Source: Boothiomyces macroporosus (taxonomy: Eukaryota > Chytridiomycota > Chytridiomycetes > Rhizophydiales > Terramycetaceae). Taken from it: a DNA stretch of 64,000 nucleotides. The stretch lies in the NCBI GenBank assembly GCA_027604185.1, contig JADGKB010000005.1:219382-283381 (forward strand). Direction: 5' to 3'. The notes beneath the pieces are model-generated. The model searched no databases, was not told where the DNA came from, and saw only the letters and a program-made list of their open reading frames with translations. Within the stretch, counting starts at the first letter, position 1. Each line of letters begins with the position of its first letter. Shown one piece after another: positions 39,900 to 51,426 of this stretch. Made by a program: the position numbers and the translations under genes.

Positions 39900-42800
39900 A
39901 TGAACTACATGTTCAACAGCCTCACGCTAAGCAATGACAATGAAATTGCAGAAATCCAGCAGCTGCTAATCAAATACAAGGAAGGATCGTTGACCAGTAC
40001 GATTGAATTAACCTAGATCAAGGTATTCACATATTAAAAAGACAAACTCCTTCAGTTCTTTAATATCAATATTGAAAAGCAATATCTGACGATGCAGCTG
40101 CAGAAATATATTGCGTTACTGGATAGCTCAGAGGAAATTGTTCATTTTATCACCATCAATCACATCAAGCAATTACTCATTCTTCATAATGAAAAGTTCA
40201 TACTACAAGACTATATACTCTTGTTTAACCGAATACCAAATGATACTGTAAAAGCGATAATTATTGTCTTGGCTTATGTGACAGATCCAAGGTTAATTAA
40301 TCTGACAATAGATTTTCGGTTGATATACTAACAAGTTCACCAACGTTGATTCTTGAAATAATTAGGGAAATGAATCCGGAAACTAGTCAGATTAAGCATT
40401 TTTCGGCGCATAGAAAGACTGGTAACTAGTCGTAATCCTAGCTATTCAATTTAGAGACAATCATCTAAAGGATTTGTTTATACTTTCATACACCCAATTC
40501 AAGCAAACTTTCCCTCAAAAGATTTCAGAAACTTGGTTACAAGTCTTGTCTGTTTGCTTATCTTTTGATTTTCTAGGGACAGTTGGGGATCAAGGTACAT
40601 ATTTCATAACGAGATAACCACGGAATGAATTCTGCAATACAGATACCAACTAGCTGGAGAGACTTGGTTTATAACAATGAAATGATTGATTTTCTGTACT
40701 ACGCATTTGAAAATAACAAGGAAATGGCAGCACCAATATTGGAATGCATAGAGTATTTGATGGGGTGCAGGAGATCTTTATTTGTAGAAACAGAGAGAAT
40801 GGAATATCTTAAACATTCATTGTCAATTGCAGTGAAAATACTAAGATCAACAAATGTTGCACCTTCATTCTACAACCAAGGTACCACAAACTAATGCAGA
40901 ACTGCTAAAACTGTGTCTGAGATTCTCCACAGTGTATTGTATAGATATGAAAAAATTGGATGAAAGCGAAATTTACATGAACGAATTCTTGCAGTACTGT
41001 CTGAAATACTTTTCATTTGTACATTATATTAATAATAGGCCTCTGTTACCGAATTGGTGTTTATTATTCAAATATGGGTTCAATTGAGAGAAACAGAGCA
41101 TATGTTCTTTGTAACAAACCTGTCTTCAGTTCAACAGGTATCTTTATTTAATATCGAGTTTTTATCAATGTATATTAATTTGCCAGCAGCTTCACTAGAA
41201 CAGTTTTATTTTGATGATACTCATGCTGTTGAACAAGTACTGCCTTGTTTAGGGAAATTGGTCAGAACAGCCAACTATCCATTCATGGCAAATTCTATGA
41301 TGTCAAGATTTAATGACGACGGTAAAAGAGGAGAGTACCTTGGAACATCTTGGATTATTAGTCTTGCTAGTGCTTGTCTGTCACATAGGTGATCTCTTTT
41401 TTAATCTAGGTACCTTTCGTATTTTTAATTTAATTAGAATTGCGTATCAAGCCACTGAAGAAGAAGATAAAGTAGATGGATTTGTTGTCGGTACAATATT
41501 TCAATATTTGGATTTCAAACCTATTCAGACTGTACCTAATCCAAATGAGCAGCTTGTTGAATGTGCAGCGTTTTCATTTATGGAGCAGTTCAAACAAGTT
41601 TACTTGGGTAATTTGCATTAATCCTAGTAGGTGACGGGTCAACCTGTCCTCAAATGTGGCAATCTATTGCAAATCAGGCTCAGATTACTTCGCAGCACCA
41701 AATTCTATTGAAAATTATTCCAAGAATGTACTTTCTGACTCATTTAGTGTTCATCATATCAAGCAGGCAGTATCAGAACAACTTGTAACGTCAGCAATCT
41801 CGTTATTCAAAGAATTAGTGAATGGGTAATTATTGCTAACACAGCGTTCATACATGCAAGCTGCTGCAGTCGAAAGAACTCAAACAATTTGTTAGGGAGT
41901 GTGGTATATTTGAAATATCTGTTACGGTTACGACTCAACAATCAAAATCAATTATGGTATTATTTGAGTGTATAAGTAAATTATACCTATCTGATCATTA
42001 CAACGAATCCACTGATACTAATTTGCATCAAATACTTGCATCATTAACACCGTTCATTGACAGTAATTCTTTCGATATCACAGAAATCCATTTGCTGATC
42101 AGAAAGCTCCGAGGTATTTGTATGTCTATCTTTACCACAAAACTGTACAAGATTCTCTTTGATTGGTTATTGCCTAGATTCTCAAAGATAAAAGAGTATC
42201 TTCAAATTGGAAACTTGGAATTGGGAAACAACATTTTGAAACTCATGAAAGAGCTTACCCGTAACAAAGCGAACAGGCTGAACTTTGAAACTTGCGGGGA
42301 ATATGGGTAAGCTGATCATAACATAGTGTATTGCTATTCAGAGAAACTGTTTCACTGATAATTGTAATTTTTACCAAATTGGAGCCCGAAATAGCAGCAG
42401 CTAATGATGCTACACCTTATCTGAAACCAATCTATATAACATTTGATATCCTAAAGAATTTGATTAGCAGCAAAGCCACTCCCTTTGGTATCTTGAAGTT
42501 CTACCGTGAAGAGTGTTTGCCTCAAATGGTGCAGATAGTATTTACGCTGTCCTCCAGGCTTTCGCCCCCGCTACTCTTGGTAAATTTTACTTATTTTAGG
42601 AATACAACAAACTTGGGTTTGCATATTTTTCAGTTTGGGTGTGTATGACAGGAGAATATATGCCATATTTGCTATCAGATATCACAGAACCAGTTCTAAA
42701 TCAGCTGTTGATGAATTGCTTCAAGTTAATTGAAAACCAGGATAATTCGACTTCAACACAAGCAACTGTGATTGTCAATCAAATATTCACCAAGGTGCAT

Positions 42801-43172
42801 AATGATCCTGCTCATACATTCTTTTCGCTCAATGTAGAATCACACGCTCACAACTTCTGCCAGCTCTTATTTTACCGTTTATTCAATTTTGAACTGGACA
42901 CCCAATGGTCCCTAACACGGCCATTTCTACCAGTAATTTTATACAATGTAGATTACTTTCACGCCTATACAAGTAAATTGATTTCAATCCAAACTGATAG
43001 ACTGCCAACAGAAACCAGCTGGGCACAGATACTATATGGAATTATGAAAGAGTTGGAGTATGATTTGAACGTAAGAACCCGGGATAAGTTTACCAATAAT
43101 ATTGATAATGTCAAACGAAGTCTCAAAAGCCTTGGTGTTTCACTAATATTTGACGATTTTGAATATAACTAA
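39900..43172 (+). CDS. XPO7: Exportin-7 (RanBP16) homologue
   Basis: Fourteen exons give 994 residues (human 1087). Introns start at 39997, 40023, 40292, 40422, 40595, 40881, 41019, 41389, 41608, 41728, 41826, 42307 and 42580. Matching blocks are HFSAHRKTAIQFRDNHLKDLF, LSFDFLGTVGDQ, IQIPTSWRDLV, CRRSLFVETER, ECAAFSFMEQFKQVYLGD, LLIRKLRGICM, KANRLNFETCGEYGVLLFRET, and LTRPFLPVILYN near the C-terminus. Exportin-7 is a RanGTP-dependent importin-beta family transporter, here mostly HEAT repeats. The gene is the most intron-dense in the window. Notable are a 6-nt exon (40017-40022), a composite 49-nt intron (41389-41437) and a TAGTAG tandem acceptor. The acceptor/donor choice near 40292 has an in-frame alternative, so about ten residues there are uncertain. 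Confidence 0.9.
40017..40022 (+). other. 6-nt microexon in XPO7
   Basis: ATCAAG lies between a 20-nt intron (39997-40016, GTACGATTGAATTAACCTAG) and a 19-nt intron (40023-40041, GTATTCACATATTAAAAAG). Inclusion gives SLTNQDKLLQFF; skipping both as one 45-nt intron gives SLTNKLLQFF, also in frame. The two flanking segments each look like normal introns of this genome, so inclusion is favoured. Confidence 0.65.
41389..41437 (+). other. Composite 49-nt intron: 21-nt and 28-nt introns back to back
   Basis: The first part begins GTGATCTC and ends TAATCTAG at 41409. The second begins GTACCTTTCG at 41410 and ends TTTAATTAG at 41437. The junction is AG|GT. Only removal of the whole segment joins LSHR to IAYQATEEEDK, the expected exportin-7 continuation. 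Retaining the second part introduces a stop. Confidence 0.75.
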
Positions 43173-43178
43173 GTACAT

Positions 43179-43838
43179 TTATTGCAATTCAATCTTTTCC
43201 AGAGCTTGTTCGAGACCCTTCATTTCATTTCTAAAGCTGTGCCAAGAAAGATTATTGAACGCCGTCCCCACATTAATTTCAATCTTTGTTTCTGTGACTA
43301 GGTTAAAGGACTTTATGAGATGCGGGTACGGTAATTCAATTAGCATCTCATTGTAAGTCTGAAATGAATTTCCAAGGATATTGATCAGGTGCAGGTTGTC
43401 AAAGTTTGCTTCCAAGACAGCTTCATATAAAAAGTTGTCGCAGTGGGGCATGTAAAATACTGTAGGCTTTACGGCTTTGTACTTGCCGTCAGTAAACATA
43501 TCCAGAACTTTGAGTCCTATTTCATTGTAATATTGTATTTCATTTGGTGTCATTATTGGATCGTAAATATAAATCTTTTCAAAACAGGGTTGTAGTAGTA
43601 ATAACAATGCAAGTTGATACTGCGATGACTTTTGGGAAAGACTACCGATGCCGTAGCATACACAGTCTGGCTTGGTGCTGGTGATTTCGTTTGATATTAG
43701 TGAAATGAACGGCTCAATCGCAGGCAGTTTATCTTGGATATCCTTGGGCTTGACCTTGTCATTATCTCGTTTAAGCGATTTTTTGAATGGTTTTATTTTA
43801 CTCTTCTTTGTAACAACTGTCCATTCATCATCTGCCAT
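43179..43838 (-). CDS. SRR1-like protein
   Basis: A single exon encodes 219 residues. The N-terminus DEWTVVTKKSKIK is the usual SRR1 start. The domain includes CVCYGIGSLSQKSSQYQLAL, IYIYDPIMTPNEIQYYNEIG and the conserved FYMPHCDNFLYEAVLEANF. SRR1 proteins (plant SRR1, yeast Ber1, animal SRRD) are linked to the circadian clock, microtubule stability and heme regulation; the molecular activity is unknown. The ATG at 43838 is chosen because it starts the family motif; an upstream ATG adds an unlikely extension. The gene converges with exportin-7, with stops 6 bp apart. Confidence 0.85.
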   Translation of the reverse strand: MADDEWTVVTKKSKIKPFKKSLKRDNDKVKPKDIQDKLPAIEPFISLISNEITSTKPDCVCYGIGSLSQKSSQYQLALLLLLQPCFEKIYIYDPIMTPNEIQYYNEIGLKVLDMFTDGKYKAVKPTVFYMPHCDNFLYEAVLEANFDNLHLINILGNSFQTYNEMLIELPYPHLIKSFNLVTETKIEINVGTAFNNLSWHSFRNEMKGLEQALEKIELQ

Positions 43839-44023
43839 AATGTTTTTTGGGAAAAAGTTTTCGATGCAAAACCAGTGCTTTAAACTAAAATTTCTCTGCC
43901 CTTCAAATAGCACATGCAAGCATGGCGGTCAAGATTGACTGGTTAATCAGATTCAAGTCGAGACTCCATGTCTGTGAAACAGTTTTTTTTCTTTTTTTTC
44001 TCTCCAAAAAATATCGAGATAAA

Positions 44024-44925
44024 ATGCAAGTAGACGAAGTATGGAATAATTAACCGTTTAGTTGATTTGGAAAACAATCGCCTTCAACTTTTGTGCGTTC
44101 AAAGTGAAAACAGAAACTCAGAACTTTTGCAGGAACGAGTACAACGTTACTGGACTGTGTAGCCGAATGTCCTGTCCTTTGGCGAACAGCAGATACGCAA
44201 CCGTAAAAGAAATTGAAGGGCAGTTATATTTATTTGTAAAAACCATCGAACGTGCTCATACACCAAAACGAATGTGGGAGAAAATCAAGCTATCAAAGAA
44301 TTATACACAAGCATTGAAGCAAATCGATGATGAATTGATTTATTGGCCAGAATTCATGATTCACAAGAACAAGCAGCGTCTCACCAAACTCACTCAGATG
44401 CTCATTCGCACCAGAAGGTTGGAGCTCAAAACAAAACCAAAATTGATTGGAATCAACAAGAAAGTTGAAAGAAGAGAAGCCAAGAGAGAAATGAAGGCCG
44501 AAAAAGCTGCCAAACTGGAACTTACAATCGAAAAGGAATTATTAGAACGATTGAGAAAAGGTGTATATGGAGATGGAATCGTCAATGAAAGCACTCAAGC
44601 ATTTGAAAAGGCATTGGATGAAATCGAAGAAATGCACGAACAAGACTATGATGAAGAGTATGAAGAAGAGGAAGATTTTGACTCGGTAAGTCCATATTAA
44701 TATCAGTTGGAAAGAGAATTTGTTTCAGATGTGAGTGATGAAGACGTTTCTGATATCGAAGACCAAGGAGAGGACTTTTCTGAATCTGATGATGACGACG
44801 ACGAGGAAGAGCAGCCAGCAAAGAAGAAGGCTAAACGTAAACTCAGCTTAATTTTAGGTGGTAAATATATCAATGTCGAATACGAACATGAACAAGAGCC
44901 ACAACAGCAAATTCATAATTGGTAA
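44024..44925 (+). CDS. MAK16: MAK16, 60S ribosomal subunit biogenesis factor
   Basis: Three exons (44024-44038, 44062-44685, 44707-44925) give 285 residues; introns are 23 and 21 nt. The first exon encodes only Met-Gln-Val-Asp-Glu. The highly conserved zinc region is [15 protein letters not shown], then [20 protein letters not shown], followed by [19 protein letters not shown] and the basic helix [17 protein letters not shown]. The acidic tail ends with [13 protein letters not shown]16 acts in the nucleolus on early pre-60S particles. Confidence 0.95.
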
Positions 44926-44992
44926 TAAACAGATATTAAATGCAATTTTAGTTTTTAGTACAAGTTAATATATTATGATTGGAGAAGGCGTT

Positions 44993-47900
44993 TCATAAAG
45001 AACCAAGGAGTTCGTTGCGCTGCTGTTCAATCAGTGTTTCCAAATGGGTAGCTCGCTGAACTGCTTCTTCTAATTGACCTTTCAGTTTACCAATGTAGTC
45101 ATCTTTAGCTTTTAGAGCTTGTACGATTTGTTTTTCCAAGTGATTGATGGTTTGATCCTTCATTAATGAGTAAATACCTTGTCCAATTCAATCTGTTGTA
45201 GTTTTACACTATAGTTCTTGCTAACTGCTTCTAAATCAGATTCTAATGAATGCATTGCTTGCTTTAATTGATTTATCTCTTGCATTTTTGCCAGTAACTC
45301 TTGCTCATGTTCAGATTTTAATTGAGAAATTAAACTAGATTCATCCCCGTTTAGCCGTTCCAATTCCTGCTTTTGTTTTTTCAATAGACCGTCCTTGGAA
45401 ATATTGGCATGTTGTAGTTGTAGAATTTCTTTTTGAGCGTCTCTCAAAGAAGCTTGTAATTCAGTTACTTGCTGTTGAGATAGGAGTAGCTTGTCAAGGG
45501 CCATACTGTGCTGGTCTCTAAGCTGTTTAATTTCTTCGGCAGTTTCGGATTTTATTCGCTCAATATCCATTCGGTACCTTCTAGTTGCATCGCTATTGCT
45601 TGACCCCGTCTCGCTTTCTAGCCGCTGAATTACCATTTCAATTTCTGCATCCCGCTGCTGGATCAATTGCTCTTTAAATTGTTTCTATGTCAGATTTTTC
45701 TATACTTCTTTTGCACGCACAGACATTTCTACCTTTTTCATGTAATTGGCTTGCCATTCTTCTTTTTCTATTTGGAATTTCTCTCGAAGTTGATTTAATT
45801 CTGCCATGTGTTTCTTGCTTTGCTCAGCCATCATATTGTCTCGATCAATCCTCTCTTGTTCCATTTCTTTTCGTAAAGAGTCTAAAGCCCGTTTTCTCAA
45901 GGCTTCCTCATTCTTCAAGTTGTCCTTTGCAGCTTCATTAAGCCTCATTCGTTCATCTGCAAATTCAGACAAGAGTTTCCTCTTCTGTTGTTGAAACTTG
46001 GTCAATGAAAATGTACCTCCATCTCTTCTCTCTCTAGTTGCTTCATATAGCGTTGTCTGGAAAACTCTCGTTCTTCTTCACATGCCTTTTGCCGCTCAGA
46101 GATATACTTGTCCCTAATCTGTTCAAGCTGCCGTTGGTGTTGATCAATCAGTACGGATTTTTCTTTTGCCAATGATTCTCGATATGACTCCTCGGCTTGT
46201 CGGAGTTGGACCTTGTGCTGTGCAATCAACTTTTGAATTTCTGGCTCTAACCCTAAAACTGTTTGGTCTTTTATTGCCTTGGTTTTTTCCTGAATCCATT
46301 TATCCCTTTTAATCTTTTCTGCTGCTTGCCACATTTCCCGGTGCTGCTTTAAATCTCGCTGCTGGCTTTCTTCCATATTTTTTAACTAATTACCGATTAA
46401 TTACCTTTTCTTGGTACATTGTATCTAAATTCTTTACTTTTTCAGTTAATTCAACACTTTTCTTTGAGATTTCTTCCTTTTCAGCGAGCAACTTATCAAT
46501 AAATGTCAAATGTCGCTTTACAATTGTTTCATATTCCTTTCTTTGAAGTGAAAGTTGCGATTTCAATGATTTTTGATGTTGAGTCATTTCCTCCTTTGCA
46601 ATTTCTTTGTTGCGAGAAAGCTCTGATTTTAGTGCTTCAATAGTCTTTCGTTTAGAGTCAATTTCCATTTGCAGTTGCATCATTTTCGTCTTGACTCCCT
46701 CAAATACAGCAGCTAAGTTAAAAGTTGTTTACCTGAAGATTCTGGAGCTGAATTGGACTGGTCTTTTAATAAATCTGCAAAGTTGTTTGGTTTTGATTGT
46801 ACCATTGGGGTAGCAGCCTCCTCTTCAACTGACTTTAGGAAATCCAAGATTCGAGTTACCCTATCCCCCACTTGGTCAGGTTCTTTTGGGAAAGGATTTC
46901 GATCAGTGTCATCAACCGAGTCTTTAGATATTGTGAGAGGTGGATTCGCAACAGCCTTTTTCTTTTGTGTAATTGATTGGGATTCTTTAGTTTGCTGTAC
47001 TCTTTGTTTTACACTCTCTTGGCACTTGTTTGAGTTGTTTTCTTTCACTTTCAAACCTTTCTTTTTGGATTCTGGAATTACTTTGGGTATCTCAGAAACC
47101 ACTGCTGATTCTTTTTGCTGATCTGTAGCGAGAGGTTGACCTAGAGTTACATTCTGATCGCTGATGAAACAATTGTCCATTGCGATCCCAACGTTAGCAC
47201 AATCATCTTTTTGTTCGAATTCTATTTGATGATTGTCTAATTTTTCAATATATATTTCTATTTCCTCCATATCGATACAAGTTGGAGGAAACTCTTCCTG
47301 ATTCAAATCAGGGACGCTTTCGATTTTTTCAATCAAAGGGGAACCCTGAGCTATTTTAACATCAGTAGATTCCTCTATTGGATCATATTCGTCAAAGTCA
47401 TCTTCATATTGAAATTTGACAGGCGGAAACGCTGGTATTTCTCCAGAGTAATATGAATTTACAGCTTGAACGGTATCAGATATATCCTCTTCAACAACTT
47501 GTGATGGAGATTCCTCCTTTGCTGGTTCTTGCGATTCAGGTGTTGCTGAGTATTCGGGAATGACATCCAGCACTGGGTTCTCAGATGTACTTGCTTGAAA
47601 GACGTTATTCTTTATGGCTAATTCATTCAAAATTTCCGCTTTTGCCTTTTCGGCCAACAGTCTTCTCCGTTCTTGCCTTTTCTGTTCTTCTGCATCAATT
47701 TCCACTATTTCATTAGTATTTTCGTCTAGTGAGTTGACAACACTCGTGTTTACGTCCAGTCCACCAACTTCAGCAGACGCGTTATTAGCAATACTTGAAT
47801 TCTTTCTTATCCGTCTGTACCATTTTTGAATGATTGTTGCTTTTGAGTTTAGCAATTCGAGAAAAGATTTACTTGGACGTGATAGCGGTTCAGAAACAAG

Positions 47901-48017
47901 CGTGTCTGTCGAGCCGCTTTTCAAAATCTTTTTCTTTGGATTGCAGACCTTCTTTGGTTTACTAACCGTTTTTGATTTGACAGTTAAATGAGAGGTGGCT
48001 GGTTGTCTTTTGAACAT
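44993..48017 (-). CDS. CEP131: CEP131/AZI1 centriolar satellite and cilium protein
   Basis: Six exons give 974 residues; introns are 46713-46732, 46386-46404, 45997-46016, 45685-45705 and 45158-45177. An IQ motif near residue 65 (ATIIQKWYRRIRK) and a disordered acidic region of about 360 residues precede a continuous coiled coil to the end. The block KIKRDKWIQEKTKAIKDQT, VLGLEPEIQKLIAQHK is a near-exact match to the CEP131 core. The C-terminus (VQRATHLETLIEQQRNELL) also fits CEP131. In animals CEP131 is needed for cilium and flagellum formation. I chose the ATG at 48017; a TTG further upstream is not needed. This is strong evidence for a flagellated stage. Confidence 0.92.
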
Positions 48018-48048
48018 ATTTTTCAAAAGGTTGAAATCAAGTTAAAAA

Positions 48049-49687
48049 ATGGAAGCGTTGTTTGAAAAAAGTATTCTCGTCAACGACGCAGCAAAAGAAC
48101 TCGCAACTCATATTGTGATTGCGGTGAACACAACTTTTACTGTTGCAAACGATATTTACAGAAAGGTTCCTGGAAGTAGCTTCTTTTACAAATATGTTCA
48201 CAACTCGTACCAGAACGATCCCTTCCGACTATTTTTGGAGTTGCTGCTGGTTGTTTTTATGATCTGGTATTTCGTTGCGAAGCGATATAATCCCGCAAAC
48301 CCAGAAATAAAGCTAACTGAAAAAGTAAGCGATATTAACAATAGGAAATCCAGGATTTAATTGATGAATGGGAGCCAGAGCCGCTCGTTCCGGTATTGAC
48401 CGATTTCCAAAAGCAAGAGTTGGAACGTACTCCTATTATTATCGGGCAAGCTGGGTTGAAATCCAAAGCAGTCGATGGGCGAGAAAGGCTAAACTTTTCA
48501 AGCTTCAACTTTTTGGGGATTATGAACCAAGAAAGCACCAAAGAAAAAGCTATTGAAGCTCTTAGAAAATACGGCGTTGGTACTTGCGGGTAATTGAAAT
48601 TAATTGTAGCCCTCCAGGATTTTATGGGACTTTGGATGTTCACTTGGAGCTGGAAGAAACTATTGCAAAGTTTTTGGGGACTGAAGCTGCCATCATTTAC
48701 TCCCAAGGCTTCTCCTGTATCTCTTCCGTAATCCCTGCATTCTCCAAAAGAGGAGATATTATCGTAGCGTAAATATCAATTTATATTAGTGACGAAGGTG
48801 TTAATTTTGCCATTCAAAAGGGAATTCAGATCAGCAGAAGTCACATCAGATGGTTCAAACACAACGATATGGAGGATTTGGAACGAGTACTAAAAGAAGT
48901 TCAAGCTGAACGCAAAAAGAAGAAGCTGCCGCTAACCAGACAATTCATCATTGTTGAAGGGGTGTATTCCAACTCTGGAAGTATTTGCAACCTTCCAAGA
49001 CTATTAGAATTGAAGAATGAATACAAGTATAGGTTGATGGTTGAAGAAAGCATGTCTGTTGGTGTCTTGGGGGCGAACGGAAGAGGTATTTCTGAACACT
49101 TTAACATTCCTGCTTGCGAAATAGACATGATCATTGCCACTATGAGCAATGCACTTGCTTCCTCAGGAGGTTTCTGTGCTGGATCCAAAGAGATTTGTGA
49201 ACACCAGCGCTTGTCTGGTTTAGCATATACCTTCTCAGCTGCTTTACCTGCAATGTTGGCTGTTGCTGCTATTGAAGGAATCAAGTTTGCAGAAAGCAAT
49301 CCCCAGGCATTCAATCAACTCGCCCAGAATTCAAAGTCAATGCACACTGCACTAGTGAAAGCTGCGAATGGCCTGCCATTGAGAATAGACGGGGAACCAG
49401 GATCGCCTATCTTCCATGTTCGATTGACTGCGCCATCTGGAAACAGGGATGATGACGAACGATTCCTGCAGGAAATTGTTGACTGGGTAACTTTTATCTT
49501 ATGTTAGGCTGCCAAAGATGGTATTCTGCTTACAAGAGCCAAATATGTAATTAATCAAGAACTTTTGCCGAATGATCCCAGCATTAGAGTATCCGTATCA
49601 GCCGGGTTCACTAAAAGAGATGTTGAAAGGGTGGCAAATGTCATTCGTGATGGTGCCAGAAAAGCCTTTAAGAATCGCCGTTTATAA
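48049..49687 (+). CDS. LCB1: Serine palmitoyltransferase subunit 1 (LCB1/SPTLC1)
   Basis: Five exons give 518 residues; introns are 48324-48343, 48590-48609, 48769-48789 and 49487-49507. A membrane helix near residue 65-80 ([16 protein letters not shown]) is followed by [53 protein letters not shown] and [20 protein letters not shown]. At the position of the PLP lysine the protein has [11 protein letters not shown] without lysine, as in all LCB1 subunits, so the catalytic lysine must come from LCB2, which is not in this window. The complex makes 3-ketosphinganine in the ER, the first step of sphingolipid synthesis. The gene diverges from CEP131, with 31 bp between start codons. Confidence 0.94.
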
Positions 49688-50084
49688 AAATCTAGTTTTA
49701 TCAGTATCTTGTCTTTTGCTAAGCAAACCACCAAATATGGCAGATGAGCTGTATTTATCCGACCTTTAATATCTTTGTGAGTGGATTAATTTGGGGAACT
49801 TTCTCGCTCCAGCCACGGGCCATGAAGTTCACGCGGTGGGATGGAAAAGGAAAAAAAAGGACTCAATCATTAACGATCGTAAACAAAGAAACCACACACA
49901 GAGAGTAGATTCTTGCTACTAGAGATATGAAAAGATTCCGGTACACCCTATCCATCTCTAAATACTTGCGCTGTTGAAATACAGGCAATTGACCCCCACT
50001 TTTTTCACCACGTTGCACAACTATCATTCCAAAAAAGGGTCGGCCATACGATTCGCTTTTGAGAAAACTTTTCACCCTTCAGAA
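49688..50084. other. 397-bp intergenic region before the 7TM cluster
   Basis: I see no supported coding exon. Open frames on both strands here are short and of poor composition. A purine run (GGAAAAGGAAAAAAAAGG near 49842) is the only notable string. Confidence 0.4.
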
Positions 50085-51227
50085 ATGAACCTGGTTGCAA
50101 TTATATCCGCTCTAATATGTTTCTTTGGGCTGGTATGCTCCATAGTGCTGATAAAGGTAAACACAAAGTTAACAAAAGAATCGAGGAAGGTATTCCATAA
50201 ACAACAGTGGGTTTGGATTAGCAATTACCATAATCGCGATACTGGATTTGCTGAGTGAAGGTACAGCTAAACTAATTCAGCATTTCTTCTTTCAACAATG
50301 ATTTATGTTATTATCACAGGAGCGGATGATTCTCAGAGTACCGGAAGTAGTACTACCGGAAAAACAGCCGTTCCTTTAAAAACAGTTGGCTCAAAAGCCA
50401 TGTATGGAGTTTATGACGGATTACTATTCTTTTCTTACAACATGTCTTTGGCAATCGCATTAATTTCCCTGTATATTGTACGATTCCAGGGAAGTTCTAT
50501 CAGGGTATCTTGGGAGTTTGCGATCGCAGTCAGTTTTATAATGTCGATAGTGTTAGCATGCTTGAACATTCAGCCAAGGGACTACGTTTATGTCAACATG
50601 AGTGGAATGACAAAGTAACTAATTTCTAATTGTAGAATCGCTTTCATAGTTTTGTGTGTGTTCATGTTGGTGTCTTTTATGGTAATGGTTGCCTGTTATT
50701 TGATGACATTCAAGATGCTGGAAGCAATTAAAACCAAAAGGAAACATCCACAGAGATCGGCTTCGCTGCTGATGGTATGTTTCATCCAATCGCTTACTAT
50801 TGCAAACTTTGTTTCCTGGCTTCCTTTCCTTTTGATATTTGTCGGGCAGATACTAGTAGCTGATCAATCGCAATACAAGGAACTGTGGAAGTTCCTCTCT
50901 GTGATGATTATTGGTCCAAAGGGTGCAGTCCACTTGCTCGCGCTAGCTATTACGTTTGCAAACAATAGTTATCCTCTTCAAGAAACAATAATCGATTCTG
51001 AAGTAGACTTGGTAAAGATTGACAACAACCACTTTGTGGTAGAATCCTTTTTAATTATACCATATACTGAAACGGCTACTGTCGGAAAAGCCAAATTTGA
51101 AAAGTTTGAATTGATGAATGCAGGAAAAGTTATTAGAAAGAAGCATACATTCAGAGGTGCTGATGCCCCGTTAAGAGAAGCTGAGGCGGGGATCCAACTT
51201 CCACAGGCAGCGTTCAAGAGAACTTAG
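50085..51227 (+). CDS. Seven-transmembrane receptor-like protein 1
   Basis: Four exons give 359 residues; introns are 50157-50178, 50261-50280 and 50615-50635. Membrane segments start MNLVAIISALICFFGLVCSI and include FGLAITIIAILDLLSEAFLL, LLFFSYNMSLAIALISLYIV, WEFAIAVSFIMSIVLACLN, IAFIVLCVFMLVSFMVMVAC, SASLLMVCFIQSLTIANFVS and VMIIGPKGAVHLLALAITFA. That gives seven helices with a short extracellular N-terminus. TM6 carries IQSLTIAN and TM7 carries KGAVHLLAL, motifs shared with three neighbouring genes. The cytosolic tail of about 90 residues is basic at the end. I do not recognise a named fungal GPCR class; ligand unknown. Confidence 0.75.
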
Positions 51228-51426
51228 ATAATAAGCAAGTTGTTGCAAAACCTAATTAGAATAAATTATACTAGAACTGTTGTTTTCTATATCCTAATTT
51301 GGTCTATGCTAGATTGTGATGGTGGAAATTGGGCCCGTAGCCTCGAATGCGCCATGTACCTGAGTGGTACGATTGGTGGATAGGCTCCTCCGGGATCTCT
51401 GTAGATTTTCCCCACTATTTGTGAAT

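Noticed and set aside
49863..50075. Minus-strand 70-residue ORF upstream of receptor 1
   Set aside because: No recognisable domain; it overlaps the receptor promoter region and has no supporting splice or start context.
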